Part shown: positions 46,485 to 59,205 of the stretch, in pieces
Layout of the letters: each line of letters begins with the position of its first letter
How positions within the stretch are numbered: position 1 is the first letter of the stretch
NCBI GenBank assembly: GCA_900073065.1
Contig: FJOG01000010.1
Span: forward strand, 795,485 to 859,484
Length of the DNA: 64,000 bases
Reading direction: 5' to 3'
DNA from: Phialocephala subalpina
Lineage: Eukaryota; Ascomycota; Leotiomycetes; Helotiales; Mollisiaceae
Notes under the pieces: generated by a model
What the model was told of the DNA's origin: nothing
The model's database searches: none
What the model saw: only the letters and a program-made list of their open reading frames with translations
Made by a program: the position numbers and the translations under genes

Positions 46485-47495
46485 GATGGATCGCAAACAA
46501 CACGGAATCAACATGGAAACAACATGGAAACAACATTGGTGGAGAGTGGGGGAACTTGTACACAAGGGACGGGAGAATGGGTGGTTGGTCATGGTTTGGT
46601 GGCACTTCATCATATTGTCTTGCTACTACATCTACCAGAAAGGTTGATCTCTTTGAGCCGGGTAATAGACATGCCTTTGGGGGAAGGGGGATGGAGGTGT
46701 GCCTGATCTCGGGATAGAGATGTGCTATATTAGTTCTTTGCGTGCGTGCGTTCTGCGTCTTCCCATCGCCAAGTTGGTGTGGGGTGGAGAAGACGAAGCA
46801 GAATTGATGATGCATGATATTGCATGCGCGTAGTAATTGATAGATGTTTCTTTGCCAGATTTAGCTTGTTTTGTGACATATAACTGTGCTAGCCTTCAAG
46901 TGCCAAGCACCCGAGTGAAAACATTCACCTCCTTGCCCTTGAGTATTTCCCGTTTTAGAGATGGTTGCTGTATCCAGGATAGTCGTTCAGAACGCCGTTT
47001 TCTAAAGAACTTCATAAAGAGGAGACGAAAGACATTGCATGTTAGTATTTGTCAGAAGTTTCATATATAAAAATCCTCCTCAACCGAAGGTCCGAACATA
47101 GGTAGCCGTACTTCTGGGGATAATCGATGAACTCTCAATTTACAACTTTTGAAATCCAAAAGTCCTATTATTGCTTGGGACTTTCGTATTCTTCTCCCAA
47201 ATTTCACCTGCCGATACCTTCACAGCCCTCACTTCTTTTAATAGCCCTCTTTCAAATACTTTTTAGAGCTTGCAAGCCATTGTTCGAGCCCAATTGAGGA
47301 CTTTTTCCTTCCAAAAGTCCTAGTCTTTGTTTCATGGACCAAGAAAATCATATTCTCGCTTACTAATGACACTAGTTCAACCTTGTGCTAGCTTCATCTT
47401 GAGCCACACATTCTCATCGCCGCTTTCTGAAACCTCCATCGCCGCTTTCATCTCGGTCAGGAACAACAACGGACCGAACAGGACCGACCATCAAG
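46485..47495. other. intergenic
   Basis: 3' region of RPN3 and leader of the acetyltransferase gene. No additional gene was recognised. Confidence 0.5.
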
Positions 47496-49153
47496 ATGGC
47501 ATCCCACCAAGAGGAAGCTCGCGACGAAAGCGCGTCAACCGACAAGATCGAGAACCTTGACAACAACCTCGAAAACCTTGACCTTGACAACAATCCCAAT
47601 CCTCCGAAGCAAGAGCGTTTACGCAACGCTCAAGGCCAACTCATCAAGAAGCTGAGACAGAAAAAGAAGAAGTACAAGAACAAGCCGTTCAACGAGAATC
47701 CTCCCCCTCCAGAGCGAGTTTCGCGACGACTGGAGGACCAGAAACCCCCAAACTTCATACCAGTCGAACTTCCACCCGGCTTTGTCGACAAAGTCATCGC
47801 ATACCTAGATAAAGTCGATCCAATGCCTTCCCTCACACATCAGAAGAAGATGCGCGATGCGCGTAAGAACGGCGGTGCCAATGGATTGAAGTCAATGGGT
47901 GGTCCCGTCACAAACAATCGCACGCCCGAGGACGACACTCCCATGACCGAACTCCCCTCTCCTACCGACGAAGATATAGAGAAGGCGAAGACAATTGGCA
48001 AGAAGCAGAAGGAGAAGAAGGAAGACAAGACTCTGGAGCGAAACATCGACGACGTCTGTCTCGGCGACGCGAAATTCAAGACATGGTATCCATCCTGGTA
48101 CCCGAAGGAGATTCTGGGCGAGAAGACACTACAATTGGCGGAAGACGGGAAGAGTATGGGAATCGTGGTTCCGTGCCTTTATATCTGTCCTATGTGCTTT
48201 GCATACTCGAAGGATGGGGAGGAGTGGAAGTTACATCGCAAGAGTTGTGAGAAGAAGAATCATATTCCCGGAGTAGAGATCTACGTCAAGAATCGCGGGA
48301 AGGGGTACAAGGAGCCGTATCGCGAGGGTCAGTGGGCTATTTGGGAGGTTGATGGGGCTGTTAATAAGGTTCGTTCTCCCCCCTCCCTCTTCCCATCTTC
48401 CTGTCTTTTCATCATGCTGACTCAATTGTGTCGCAGATATTCTGCCAAAAACTCTCCCTCTTCGCCAAGCTCTTCCTAGACAACAAATCTGTCTTCTTCG
48501 ACGTAACAACCTTCAAATACTTCCTCTACGTTCACACCTTCATCCGCGGCCAACAACTCCCTCCCGGCCGACGTGTCGGCGATAAACAAATCATCGGCTT
48601 CTTCTCCAAGGAAAAGATGTCATGGGACAACAACAACCTAGCCTGTATCCTCCTCTTCCCTCCTTGGCAACGAAAAGGTCTCGGCAACAATCTCATCGGA
48701 ATATCTTACTCCATCGCTAGACGCGAACAAATCATGGGCGGTCCCGAGAAGCCGATTTCAGAAATGGGCAGGAAGGGATATAGACGATACTGGGGAGCCG
48801 AGATCTCTCGATACTTACTCAGTCAATATGAGTTAACAAAGTACAACCCGAAGAAGCAAAAGATTGCGATGCATATCAGCGATATCTCGAAGGCAACCTG
48901 GATTGCACCAGACGATGTCCTGAATATGATGCGGGAGATGAAAGTCGTTGACAAATATGACCCACCTAAGACTAAGGGCAAGGGAAAGGCGACCGATGGC
49001 AAGGTTGAGCCGCAAGCTGGGGCAATGGATATCGATGCGATTAATAAGTGGGTTGAGGATAATAGGGTTAAGGTTGACGAGTTGGTGGTTGATGAGGATG
49101 GGTTCTTGCCGGGGTATGCGGAGAAGGTGGTTGAGGAGGAGGAGGAGGAGTGA
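47496..49153 (+). CDS. SAS2: MYST-family histone acetyltransferase, Sas2-like
   Basis: Exons 47496-48368 and 48437-49153 give 529 residues; the 68-nt intron ends TCGCAG. The N-terminal 190 residues are charged and hold no chromodomain, unlike Esa1. The MYST zinc finger is visible (CPMC-x12-H-x3-C). The catalytic part contains CQKLSLFAKLFLDNKSVFFDV, FFSKEKMSWDNNNLACILLF with the conserved Cys, the acetyl-CoA loop QRKGLGNN and GGPEKPISEMGRKGY carrying the catalytic Glu. The family acetylates histone H4, Lys16 in the case of Sas2. Assignment to Sas2 rather than another MYST rests on the missing chromodomain and overall resemblance. Confidence 0.88.
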
Positions 49154-50130
49154 GCGAGCATCAGCGAGCTGGCGATGGCAGGTGGATGGTGGGCAGTGAA
49201 TGTTGTGAAGTGAGTTGGATTCTACAACGACCTTTTGATGGCCGGGAGTAGTAGTCATTCACGAGAGCGATTACGACAAAATACGATGATACGACAAAAT
49301 GCATGGCGGGGAGTTCATGGGATGAGATGATGATTGTATTGTATGAAGATGTAGAGTACTGGCGTTTGTTGAGATACCCAATTTGATTTGAGCGAGAGCT
49401 CCGAATGCATTAGTTGACTTCCACTGGGAAATTGTGTAGCAAAATGTATGTATAGCAAAGTCCTAGTCTCTGTGGCCATTCTTCATGGATGTTTGGAACT
49501 TCAGTCTGATGTAGGTACATGGGAATAAGCAGAAAGGGGTCAGTACCATCATGGAAGTCAAGTATGACTCTTCTCATGTGTTCAATAGAAGGATACGTAC
49601 AGCTGAGATGAAGATGCATACACGCCTTGAGTTCGTGGGTCTTGGCAGTGATAGAATCTTGAGACAGAGGTTCGCGGTTGGCCTGAGGCGAATTCTCAAT
49701 CGAGGGATTCAGGAGTGGTTGAGAGTACTTTTGTGAATGTTGTGAAGCATGATGGGAGACAGCCAATTTCTGGTTCTTTTGAATAGTCTGTTGTGTGCGG
49801 TGGTAGGTTTGATAATAGGTTTGATGGTAGGTTTGATGGTGGGTATTCGTTTGGGCAGCCTGTAAGTGATGTTAGCCAATGTGCTCATGAAATGTGTACC
49901 TATTCTCGAAAACACCCCGTCAGAACCTAGAGCAATCGAAAATACATAACTGAACTAGAGACTCCTCAAGAAAACTCCAGATCCCCCATAAGGAAATCCA
50001 TCAGTACATTGAAGATCAAGACAGGCATTTGCAACAAGACCAGAACCTGTTTGGTCTGTTGAGGACATAAGAAAAGGGGAGTTGGGATCTATGGTAGATA
50101 TTGGGAGCTGTTATTGTTGTCGAGGAAGTC
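49154..50130. other. intergenic
   Basis: Convergent space between the acetyltransferase gene and the next minus-strand gene. No gene was recognised. Confidence 0.5.
49802..49848. repeat. short tandem repeat of ggtaggtttgat units
   Basis: Three to four imperfect copies of a 12-13 bp unit in a row. Likely replication slippage. Confidence 0.7.
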
Positions 50131-50884
50131 CTATGCCGAGGCCGTGGTGTCTTGAGAGTAGTGCAAGAAGTCGCTCCAGTCGTCGGATGTGTAGTTTAGC
50201 CAGTCGATGTCGAGATTTGGGTTGACGGTTGGAACATCCAAGGAGCTGAAAAGAGAAGAAAGTGCGTCTGTACCTTGATGAGAAATTTCCAAAACTGGTG
50301 GTGGCGAAGTGTCGGAGGTCGATTTGCCGAGCTGAGCGGTCGTAGCTTTAGTGTTGATATCAAGTTCCTGGTTAGTCGTTGTTTTGTCGTCGGAAAGATA
50401 ATGTGTGCACTTTTGGATGTAAGTCAAAGATGGCTAGGGAGGAATTTGTTAGTATTACCTCTACTTTTCTCCTTCTGCAACTCGGGCAAGCTCCTCGTTT
50501 CCGTACTCCGGCTACTTTCTTCCTCTTGGTTTCGCTGTAGGCTGACTTCTTCCGCTTCTTCTCGAGTGGCTTCCCTGTGGCAATGTTCCAGGTTGTGTTA
50601 GCGTTCGAGTCCATTGAGCCAGTGCGAATGCCAGCAGAGGTCGAGGATGTTGGGTCTGCTGAAGTGGCGCCTGGGGACAATTCCGGATTTGGCTGATGCT
50701 CGGTGTCGAGGTGATCGAGTATCGCTCGGCGCATCTTGCTCTCGAGGTTCTGCTCCATGGGATACCTGTAGCTGAGAGCATTGGCAAGCTCTAAAGATCC
50801 AATTGGTGGGTCGAACTGGAGTGAAAGATCCAGTCCACGAGTGATACGGTAGTCGTGGACTCCAGGAACGAGTAATACAGGCAT
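50131..50884 (-). CDS. small Cys-cluster nuclear-type protein
   Basis: Exons 50459-50884 and 50131-50409 give 234 residues; the 49-nt intron splits the sequence RRRKVE from CTHYLSDDK. Spliced, this yields RGACPSCRRRKVECTHY preceded by basic KRKKSAYSETKRKKVAG. The arrangement C-x2-C-x6-C resembles the first half of a Zn2Cys6 cluster, but the second half is absent. A zinc-binding or degenerate DNA-binding role is only possible. The N-terminus (MPVLLVPGVHDYRITRGLDL) and the acidic, Trp/Asp-rich C-terminus (PNLDIDWLNYTSDDWSDFLH) look like a conserved fungal protein with a possible activation region. No name can be given. Confidence 0.72.
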
Positions 50885-51698
50885 TTTTATAAAAGTCGAT
50901 GAGGTCGATGCAAATAATTGCAAGAGAAATTGTAGACCAGGGGACGTTTGAGCTCCCAAGCTCGTGGGGGAGCCGACATATTTATGCTTCTAAGCTCGAG
51001 AAGCCACGAAGCTCCAACCACGACATTAAGATATAAATCTGCCTCGAGGACCCCTTCGAAACTAAGATCCCGTGAAAATTCATCGTAGCAGTCCTCGAAC
51101 AATCCACGTTGTTGACCGATATTTCCTATTTCGACACCGAGAAGACCGCGGTAAGTCGGTGAACACTGGTGAACCTCATCGCATGGCACCCCGAACAAGA
51201 GGCTGTGCTGGCTGGCTCGTGCAGTTACCATTCAAACGTTCAGAGTTGTCTATGAAAGGAAGCCCTGCAGCCCTGAATAATCGTTGGTCGTGAAGCATTG
51301 CAGTGAGATGAGCTAGATGGCTGCGTGAGGCTGGGAGGTGAAGTCGCTTTCCTGGCCGCAATTTTGACCCCACTACACGTGACCATCCTGTAGTACACGC
51401 TTTGAGGATATACTTCCTTCTCGTGTACCACAGAATGCAGAATATGTCCATTTATGAACCCACACACATGAGACAATGGGAGCAGAAGTGGTCTTTGAAA
51501 TGTGTCTCGTGATCCATCCTTCTCCGTTAACGCTCGGCAATTCCTCATGTCGGTAACTTCACCCTGACATCGGCTCGCATGATAACCATCATTGTCACGC
51601 CACTGATCCAGATATATAATGCCGTTGGCGAACCACTTTCAAGATGATCTAAAAAGCATACTTTGAGACTTGCAAATCGAAAAAGCAAATTTACAGAC
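50885..51698. other. divergent intergenic region
   Basis: It separates the Cys-cluster gene from the small plus-strand gene. No gene was recognised. Confidence 0.45.
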
Positions 51699-52144
51699 AT
51701 GATTCGAAATACCCTGAGACCAAGGACGTCACTCAATGTGGTGAAGTGTGTGAGGAGAAGTCTGAGTACTGAGACTCGGACTCCGGACTGGGAAGGTGTA
51801 CATGGGTGGACTGGAGATACCAAAGTGAGTCTCATCCTATATCATAGCTTTGATGATCCTTGACTAACTTTATGCAGCTCCCTTTCACAGGTTGGCAGCC
51901 TCAACCCGAGAATGGCACTCAAAACCCCTCGAACATACAACAAAGCGCCACCCCCAATGTTGAAGTGAAGAAACCATCGACACATATCAGGCAAGGAAAG
52001 ACTGTTGCAGAGAAAGATGCAGAAATGAGAGCGAAATTAGAAGGAATCTCAGGAGAAGGTGGCGAAGCCGGCGTTGAGTTGGAGGATGGGAAAGCTGTTG
52101 GTTTGAAAAGAGGTGTGAAGGAGAATATGTTTCGGATTATATGA
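51699..52144 (+). CDS. small probable mitochondrial protein
   Basis: Exons 51699-51824 and 51878-52144 give 130 residues; the 53-nt intron has GTGAGT, GACTAAC and TGCAG signals. The N-terminus MIRNTLRPRTSLNVVKCVRR has the Arg-rich, acid-free character of a mitochondrial targeting peptide. The rest is hydrophilic, with DWEGVHGWTGDT at the exon end and a charged AEKDAEMRAKLEGISG helix. I do not recognise the family. Clean splice signals and intact frame support a real gene. Confidence 0.62.
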
Positions 52145-52749
52145 TGACTGATGATTGGCATGGCCTGGCTGGGGTATGGCGAAACATCTCAATATGAACT
52201 CGCAAGAAGGATTCCAGGGGAGAAAAGACGCTCGATTCCTGAGAGGAGGACGGTCACGTGCACAGGCGAGAGGCAAAACGCGGTCCTCAAATCGATGACG
52301 TCGGCTATTAAGGGACGCGTCGAGCATTAACTCAATCTCAATCTCAATCTCCATCTTGACTTCAATCCACTTCCATTAGAAGATATACTCACTTCCAATA
52401 CCTTCAATTGATCCAAGGTGATTGACATTGATCGCCATATTTCCTTCATTTACTTTCTTCTACACTCAACTATCCAAGAGTCCGCCGACACTCGAAAATA
52501 CTCCAAAGTCAAGGTCAGCTCAACTTTCCACTTATCTTGAATCTTCTCCTCTATTTCTCATCCACCAAAGTCGCTGGACGCTTTCAACTCTGGAGCATAC
52601 TCACATTGACCCAATTGGCCCTGGGACATTCACTCTCGACTTTCAATCTTTCAAAATCTACCCATTTCTAGGACATTCAATTACTCCTTTGTCCAAGTCA
52701 CTTCTTTAAACCTCCCCGCTAACGCGATCTAGTCTGAAGATACTTCAAC
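52145..52749. other. leader region of the BTB-type gene
   Basis: CT-rich sequence with three tandem ctcaat units near 52332-52352; it reads as a promoter plus a long 5' untranslated region for the gene at 52750. Confidence 0.5.
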
Positions 52750-54111
52750 ATGGCACACACACGATCTTCTCAAGGCTCAGAGAAGTCTACCCCTCAATCT
52801 GCAACCAAGGCTGGTACCAAGCGTACCATCAGCGACGCCTCATCTCCGCCCCGCAAGCGTGGCCGTCCATCCAAGGCTTCCAAGCAGCAAACCATTGAGG
52901 AGACTATGAAGGATGTCGGCGATCAAGTCGAAGATGACAAGGACGTCGCTAACCAAATCAATGGCAAGTCTGAGCCTGAGGAGAAGAGTAAGTCCAGGGA
53001 TACCAAGAAGGGTGAACCTGAAGACAAGAAGGAAAGTGATAATGTCACCAACGGCGAGTCGAAGAACACCAACGGCCTCAAAAACGGCGAGAAGAGTGCC
53101 TTCGATGAAATCAAGGCCGATACCAACGAAGTCCACAAAGCAGCCAAGGAAGAACAGGACAAGAAAATCGAAAGCATCGGCCAGCATAATGAGTCTGTCA
53201 TCCAAGATGAGCAGCGTGATGCTGCAATCCCCTCCTCCATCCTAGAGAAGGGCATCATCTACTTCTTCTTCCGCGGCCGAGTCGGTATCGAGGATCCACA
53301 AGGCATTGAAGATGTCGCTCGCTCTTACATCGTCCTTCGACCTTTGCCACTGGGTGCTAAGATTGGCGATGGCCCACTTGAGGATTCTGGAAATGCTAGA
53401 CTTTTGGCTCTGCCAAAGAAGATGTTTCCGAAGAGCAAGCAGGATCGCTTCTTAGTGTTCGTTGAGAAGCCCAATCAATATGTCAAGGACTTGAGAGAGC
53501 AGTTTTCCAGCAACGAGTATGCGACCAAGACTTCTGGTACGAGCCATACTCCAGCTGCCACGCCTTTTGCGGAGGGTATTTATGCCATCACCAATACTGG
53601 TCGTGAGTCACACTTGGCATACCACATTACCGTCCCAGACAAGATTGGCGAAGTCCAGAAGGAGCTTGGCCTTCATGAGAAAGGTAGTTATGGTAAGCCC
53701 AATGGCCCAAAACCCACGGAACATTCAATACTAACCTCCTTAGTCTGCTCAGCAAAGAACCCCAGCGCCCCGGGCCCCGCGAATGCCACCCTTTCCAACC
53801 CAGCCCAATACCCCGAATCCATCCAAAAGAAATTTCGCAACCTGCGCTGGATGCCTATCGAACCCGAACTCCTCAACTACGAAAATACCCAATTCCTAAT
53901 CATTGGTGAAGGACTGGGAGATACAGGTAGTGCGACAGAGGAGATGGGCAAGGATAAGAAAGACGATGAAAAGGAGAAGCCGGAAGAAGAGTTGGAGAAA
54001 TTAGAGGAGGAGGATCATGATAGGGTTAAGGGGTTGAAGGAGGATGATCCTATTTTCGCAGATTTAGGGTTGAGTGGGAAGGAGTATCATAAGTTGCAGG
54101 CTACTTGGTAG
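52750..54111 (+). CDS. BTB-type nuclear protein (annotated in fungi as BTB domain transcription factor)
   Basis: Exons 52750-53692 and 53744-54111. The 51-nt intron (GTAAGC, ACTAAC, TTAG) is a multiple of three and leaves the frame open if ignored; spliced length is 436 residues. The N-terminus has an AT-hook-like PRKRGRPSK. A long Lys/Glu-rich region is followed by a conserved globular part: LEKGIIYFFFRGRVGIEDPQ, RSYIVLRPLP, RFLVFVEKPNQYVKDLREQF, GIYAITNTGRESHLAYHITV. After the intron FRNLRWMPIEPELLNYEN follows. I recall proteins of this layout being called BTB domain transcription factors, although the globular part is not a textbook BTB fold. DNA binding via the AT hook is inference. Confidence 0.8.
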   Translation: MAHTRSSQGSEKSTPQSATKAGTKRTISDASSPPRKRGRPSKASKQQTIEETMKDVGDQVEDDKDVANQINGKSEPEEKSKSRDTKKGEPEDKKESDNVTNGESKNTNGLKNGEKSAFDEIKADTNEVHKAAKEEQDKKIESIGQHNESVIQDEQRDAAIPSSILEKGIIYFFFRGRVGIEDPQGIEDVARSYIVLRPLPLGAKIGDGPLEDSGNARLLALPKKMFPKSKQDRFLVFVEKPNQYVKDLREQFSSNEYATKTSGTSHTPAATPFAEGIYAITNTGRESHLAYHITVPDKIGEVQKELGLHEKGSYGKPNGPKPTEHSILTSLVCSAKNPSAPGPANATLSNPAQYPESIQKKFRNLRWMPIEPELLNYENTQFLIIGEGLGDTGSATEEMGKDKKDDEKEKPEEELEKLEEEDHDRVKGLKEDDPIFADLGLSGKEYHKLQATW

Positions 54112-55488
54112 ATGCTTCATCTTGGGAGGTTCTTCCCCCTAGAGATTTCCAGAGGAATTGGAGATAGGATGTAAAAGGTATTTCCATAGAGTAGGATCGG
54201 GGCAAAAATCGGCGTCAAGGCCTTGAAATACAGAGGCTTGCAATCCTTGGAGATTTTCACATGCTAGGTTTGGGAAATAGGAAACAAATGACAATGCAAT
54301 ACACCACATAAAAATGGCTACTGTAGGCGGACATCTTGCCGGCCTGCAGATTTGCTCCACGCACACGATAGCAGGAAACTCAGGAACGAGACACTAACGC
54401 ATGATTATCTGCCTTGGAACATCGTTGTGAGGTTTCATATGTCGAATGCATTCGCTGCCGAGATACTGCTCCAACTTTCTGACCATACGGTCTTTATGTG
54501 CTTGAGAAAGGCTGCCCTCCCAGACTACCTCGCCTTGCTCCACAACAACACATCGCATCTTCGGAGGTTTCCAATCTTACCCTCTAAAATTCAGCTGGTG
54601 CCTGATTTCCGTGTCAAACATGTATACATCTTCCATGCTCTTCTTCTTCATCATCCACCGTGCGTGTTGTGGTCCAGATGCTTCGTAATCTGGCATGAAC
54701 AAATACGGATCCGAAGGGTCCATATAGTATCTCTCTCGCATTCGCTGTCTCTCTATCTCCTTTCATCAGTCATCAACAATCATATCCAGCAGTTTTCGGA
54801 CATCTCTCGGTAGTCAAGTGAACTTTGGTCAATCTCTCAATGTTCAGTCAGAGAGATTGCTTCTGGCTTCGTCGTCCGGCCATGTTTGGAGACTTCGGAT
54901 CGCAGCCTAGATTCAGCTTCTCCTGGATGGCAGAGCAAGTGCCTCCTCCAATGACTAAAGATGTTTGAGCCTCCTTCTCAGCGCTGAATTGATTGGTATG
55001 CGAGGTACGATTGGTGCTGTATAAAGTTGCCCCTCCTGAAATGCTTATGCTTCCACGATTTGTAGGGTTGTTCAAACCTCGCACTCGCAAAGCATACAGA
55101 TCATTCTCCGTTTGCACACTTTTTTCTGAAGTAGATATTGGGCTGTGCCTATCTGCCCAGGCGTTTTAGTCTTCTTTTCAGGGTCCTCTCGTCTGATTAT
55201 GGCAAAGTTTTGAGTTCGTACTCGCTGTTTGAAAGTCGCTCCCATGTACCGATATCTTGGAAAGAGCTTGGCAGGCGGAAAGAAAGCATTCAGAGCCCGT
55301 CACCGGCGTGGCTGACGGAAAATCTATAGAAATTGTACTATGCACGTCATTTCCAAAGTCCGAATACTCCTCACTTCGAATGATGGGATGTATATAAGGA
55401 AGATGTTCCTCATGAAGTCTACATCAAGCATCTTTAGCTTGAATTTCGTTCCATATCTCCTTCCGGAGTTTCCGTCTCCTCATCCAGC
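54112..55488. other. intergenic with decayed coding-like sequence on the minus strand
   Basis: The minus-strand frame at 54394-54741 has coding-like composition (MDPSDPYLFMPDYEASG, ARWMMKKKSMEDVYMF, VVVEQGEVVWEGSL) but is broken by a TAA at 54577-54579. A second open stretch at 54848-55117 (ISISGGATLYSTN, LVIGGGTCSAIQEKLNLG) may be an upstream exon or an unrelated relic. No family was recognised and I could not connect them by convincing splice sites. Confidence 0.4.
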
Positions 55489-56971
55489 ATGTATCCCAAA
55501 CTTCTCACTGTCGGAGGCATGGTGACCAGCGCTGCTGCTTTCAACTTCCGTGGGCAGCGTCTAGATTTCAACTCAATAAGCGATCCAAGCACCACTTGCA
55601 ACTTCTTCAAGCAGTCATACCCAAACATGACCCTTCTTCCAACGGACTCCGGCTACTTAGATGAGAATGCGCGTGAGTATCTCCTTGCATCCTTGATCTC
55701 AGTCTGCTAATAACACCCAGTATCATGGAATGCAGGCGCCTGGCTCGGCCCAGCATGTGTCCTCACACCCGCCTCTGCCGAACAACTCTCCTGCGCCGTA
55801 AAATCCCTCGTCAAATTCCAAACCCCATTCGCCATGCGAGGGGGAGGCCAATGCCATCGCCGACGCCGCGAACATCAACTCGACCAGTATCCTAATTTCC
55901 AGCACGAATCTCAACACCCTCTCCCTATCCGACGATCTGAGCTATGTTGAAGTCGGACCTAGGCTAATATGGGGAGAAGTGTATACATTTCTCAATACTA
56001 CGGGGACGGGGAAGATGGTTGTTGGTGGACGGCATGCGCCGGTTGGTATTCCGGGTTTGTTGCTTGGCGGTGGAATATCGTTCTTTTCCTACGACTACGG
56101 ATTTGCTTCTACGAACGGCAACATGCAAGGTGTAGAGGTACTTTTTCCTTCCCAATTATTTACATATGTGGTTTTAACACAAAATTGTGCCCTAGCAAAC
56201 AGCACAATCATCCAAGCAACCCCCAGTGGCACATACTCAGACCTCTTCTGGGCCCTCCAAGAGGGCGGCAACTCCTTCTGCCTCGCCACAAAATCCATGC
56301 TCCGAACATTCGACTCCTCTGCTGTTGGTCTCGCGAACCCTTTATATGGTTTTGGTGACGATATCAAGACTAATTGGTTAACGTCTATTTTCAACTATGT
56401 GCAGAATGGGAGCAGTGATGGGAAAGCGGCCATTATTCCTGTCCGCCGTTCTGCCTGCATAATTGCATTTAAGGGGGAAGGAGAATCACATGGATTGAAC
56501 CAACGTTTCCACGTCATATCCCACACCGCAACTCTCGAGGCTATGAACATCGTCCACGACAATTTCTTCGATGCTGTCAAGAAGTATGATTTGGGGAGTT
56601 TGGACGGGTTCTTCGTTGGATTGGCTTGGAATAGTATTACTACCAAATTCATCGAGACCTCCAAAGCTGGTATCAGGTGTCCTCGAGGTGTGCCTGAAGA
56701 ACCGGTGTTTTGGATTGAGGAATCGTTGACTTGGGGATCTGCTGAGGATACACCGTTGATTGATGACTTTCTTGCGACGACGAACGCGAATATTATGGCT
56801 CAGCTGGAGGTGATTGATGCAACGAGCGCATACATCTACTTTAATGATGTGGATGAGACACAGGATGTTTTTGCGGGTTATCCAGCCGCGAATGTGGAGA
56901 GGATGAAGACTATTCGAGATATTTATGATCCCGGATACGGTGTATACGAATTTGACGCCGGTAGGATTTAA
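55489..56971 (+). pseudogene. berberine-bridge-type FAD oxidase, frameshifted at the FAD-linking motif
   Basis: The start at 55489 gives a short N-terminus (MYPKLLTVGGMVTSAAAFNF) that may act as a secretion signal. Probable introns are 55673-55720 and, less surely, 56130-56195. The FAD-binding PCMH fold is plain: WNAGAWLGPACVLTPASAEQ, then ANINSTSILISSTNLNTLSL, VGGRHAPVGIPGLLLGGGIS and SFFSYDYGFAS. The family links FAD covalently through a His in an RGGGHMP-like motif. Here, near 55848-55858, the sequence lacks two bases within the His and Pro codons, so the frame changes exactly there. The C-terminal BBE segment near IYDPGYGVYEFDAG is present. It is either a recent pseudogene or two sequencing deletions. 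Active homologues oxidise sugars or alkaloids outside the cell. Confidence 0.75.
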
Positions 56972-59205
56972 GGTCGCGAAGGCGTAGAGTCCTCGAATTG
57001 GGTATGGAAATCGAGAAAGGTGAAGATCTAGCAATAGGTGTCCGAGATGCTGGAGGCGGAGAAAGATGATGTTGAATTGTGACTTCGAGAGTGGAGTGGA
57101 GGAGTGACTGAGATCCGGACATTCATCAACAAAGCCTCTTTGTGTATATACTCTTCAATATCTGTATTCTAGCTGCTAGTCGTACCTCAAAATCAAGTCC
57201 TCTGGACTTTATAGTCAAGTCATAAATTGACATGCTCAAGTACCACTCTCCTCAGCACCGACATTCGCTGCCCCTCCTTCAAAACGCAATGATGCTCGCA
57301 CGTGATGCGTTTGGGTCTTATATATACGCCGCCCTTTCCGTACAAAACCGCCATCTCTCTTCCCTTGGTCTTTTCGCGTATTATGGAAGGATCGACGACA
57401 ACCTTTCGAGCAGCTTATTATTGTCTGGCAGATTGTGGTCTGGAGGCTTGGAGTTCATAGAGTTCTGAAACTTACTACACTCCCCGGGCTGCCTCGATTG
57501 CTCTATGATATGTATGTTGGAATTTGTATCTTGGAAGGTGACAGCGACGTTCTTCTCATAGTTTAGACGATGTAGTAATGGGTGTCGTGCAATTAGACGT
57601 GCTCTGACGATGCAGGTGGATTGGTGGAGGAAGGCATTGTCCAGCGCCTTGTCTTTAATCGAGGGAATTGTAGTTGTTGGAAAGGATGGAGTTCTTTGAC
57701 AACGAGATCCTTTCTTAATGTCTACATATGGGAATATGAGATGATATCAGTCTTGAATGCATGAGTGTCTAACGCCACACGATCTCGGCAGACTATGCAA
57801 AACCATCTTCTGGTCGTGCATGAAGACAAAATATTGCTGAAACTTTAGTGAGAAGACGGGGTACGCTGTGCGGTATTTATACCCCTCATGCCTCGTCAGA
57901 AAGTATTCCAAGATTTGTGCTCTGAGAAGACGTGAGAGGTGAATTGTGGTCATGAGTTGACACTTCTGAAACGGTTTCCACCTGCAGGTCCATCTTCGTC
58001 AGGTATAAATACTCATTGTTCCTTTGATTGCGACATCAAAACATTCGTTTACAGTCTCTCCCAAATTCACGATCGCGAGCTTGCCCAGCTTCGTCGGGCC
58101 GTTCCTGAATCTTGTGGATTGTCATCCAATTTGCTTTTCCATCCTTGTATTGTGGCAATAGTAACTTTGTTCTTCGATCTGGATTCTGGACAAAGATGCA
58201 CGTCATCGGAGGTCATGTAAAAGCGAATGATGAGGATTTGATAGCGGCTTCGTCTGGAGGTTGCGATGATGTGGTGATGGTAATTCGACAGGACAGCTTT
58301 TGATGCATTAAATTCAGATGATGCTTGCCCCACAGCAGTGTGAGCTCCCGTCTTCCCTTTGTGTTCATCCGTATTCTTTGTTGACAATAAAGTCTAGATT
58401 CATTGACACCCGGGATCCAATTCGCATGTTGCAAGTGGGGTGCAAGGTCCACTGAGCTGTTGTCAGGCTGCTATCCACCTGGCAAACAGGGATATTTCAT
58501 AATGTCTTGGAACGCTGTTAGACTCCAGAACAACAAGCCCAGCTCGCAGGATCGGGCAAATGACTGTGTCGAGCCTATTGATGAACAAAAGGTGGTAGGT
58601 TAATGGGAAATACTTGTACTCAGCCGAGAGTTGCGTGTTGTAGATGACCTGCTGAGGGAAGGTCAAAGGCGAGATTTTTTTTTTGAAGTTGATCATCTCT
58701 TTCGCTTTCTCTCACGAACCAACTCACCCGACCGAATGACTGCTGGTCTTGCGCAAGCATAACCCAAGCTAGCTTGCATTATAACAGTATTATCAAAGTA
58801 AGCACCATAAGGTGGACTTTCCGGAGAAAATGGATAGGTAACAAGTGCTCCCTTGAATGTTTGTCTGCCAGCTGAGACATTATGATGTAATGATGACTGA
58901 AGATCATGTAGAACATTCGGGTCTTTTCAGCTTTCACGGTTACATTCTGATGCTCGGGGCAACTCGAGAATAAGACGTAGCAGATACCTGGACCTTCTTT
59001 ACGTAAATGCGAGCGCACCGTGACACCAAATAGGGGTTCGGCTGCCAAGCGAGGCACTGCCCTGGCGTCTTGGCATCAGCAGAAACACGTGCATTGCCAG
59101 AAGAAAAAGGTACAGAAGAAGGGATAAATAGACCCAGATCTATCTTCATCAGTGGAAGTAGATCTCCAGAATAGAACTGACCATCGACTTCAACGACCCG
59201 CGAAC
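56972..59205. other. long intergenic stretch, no supported gene
   Basis: About 2.2 kb with short frames only. A T-run of 11 lies near 58675-58684. No motif, repeat family or RNA gene was recognised. Confidence 0.5.
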
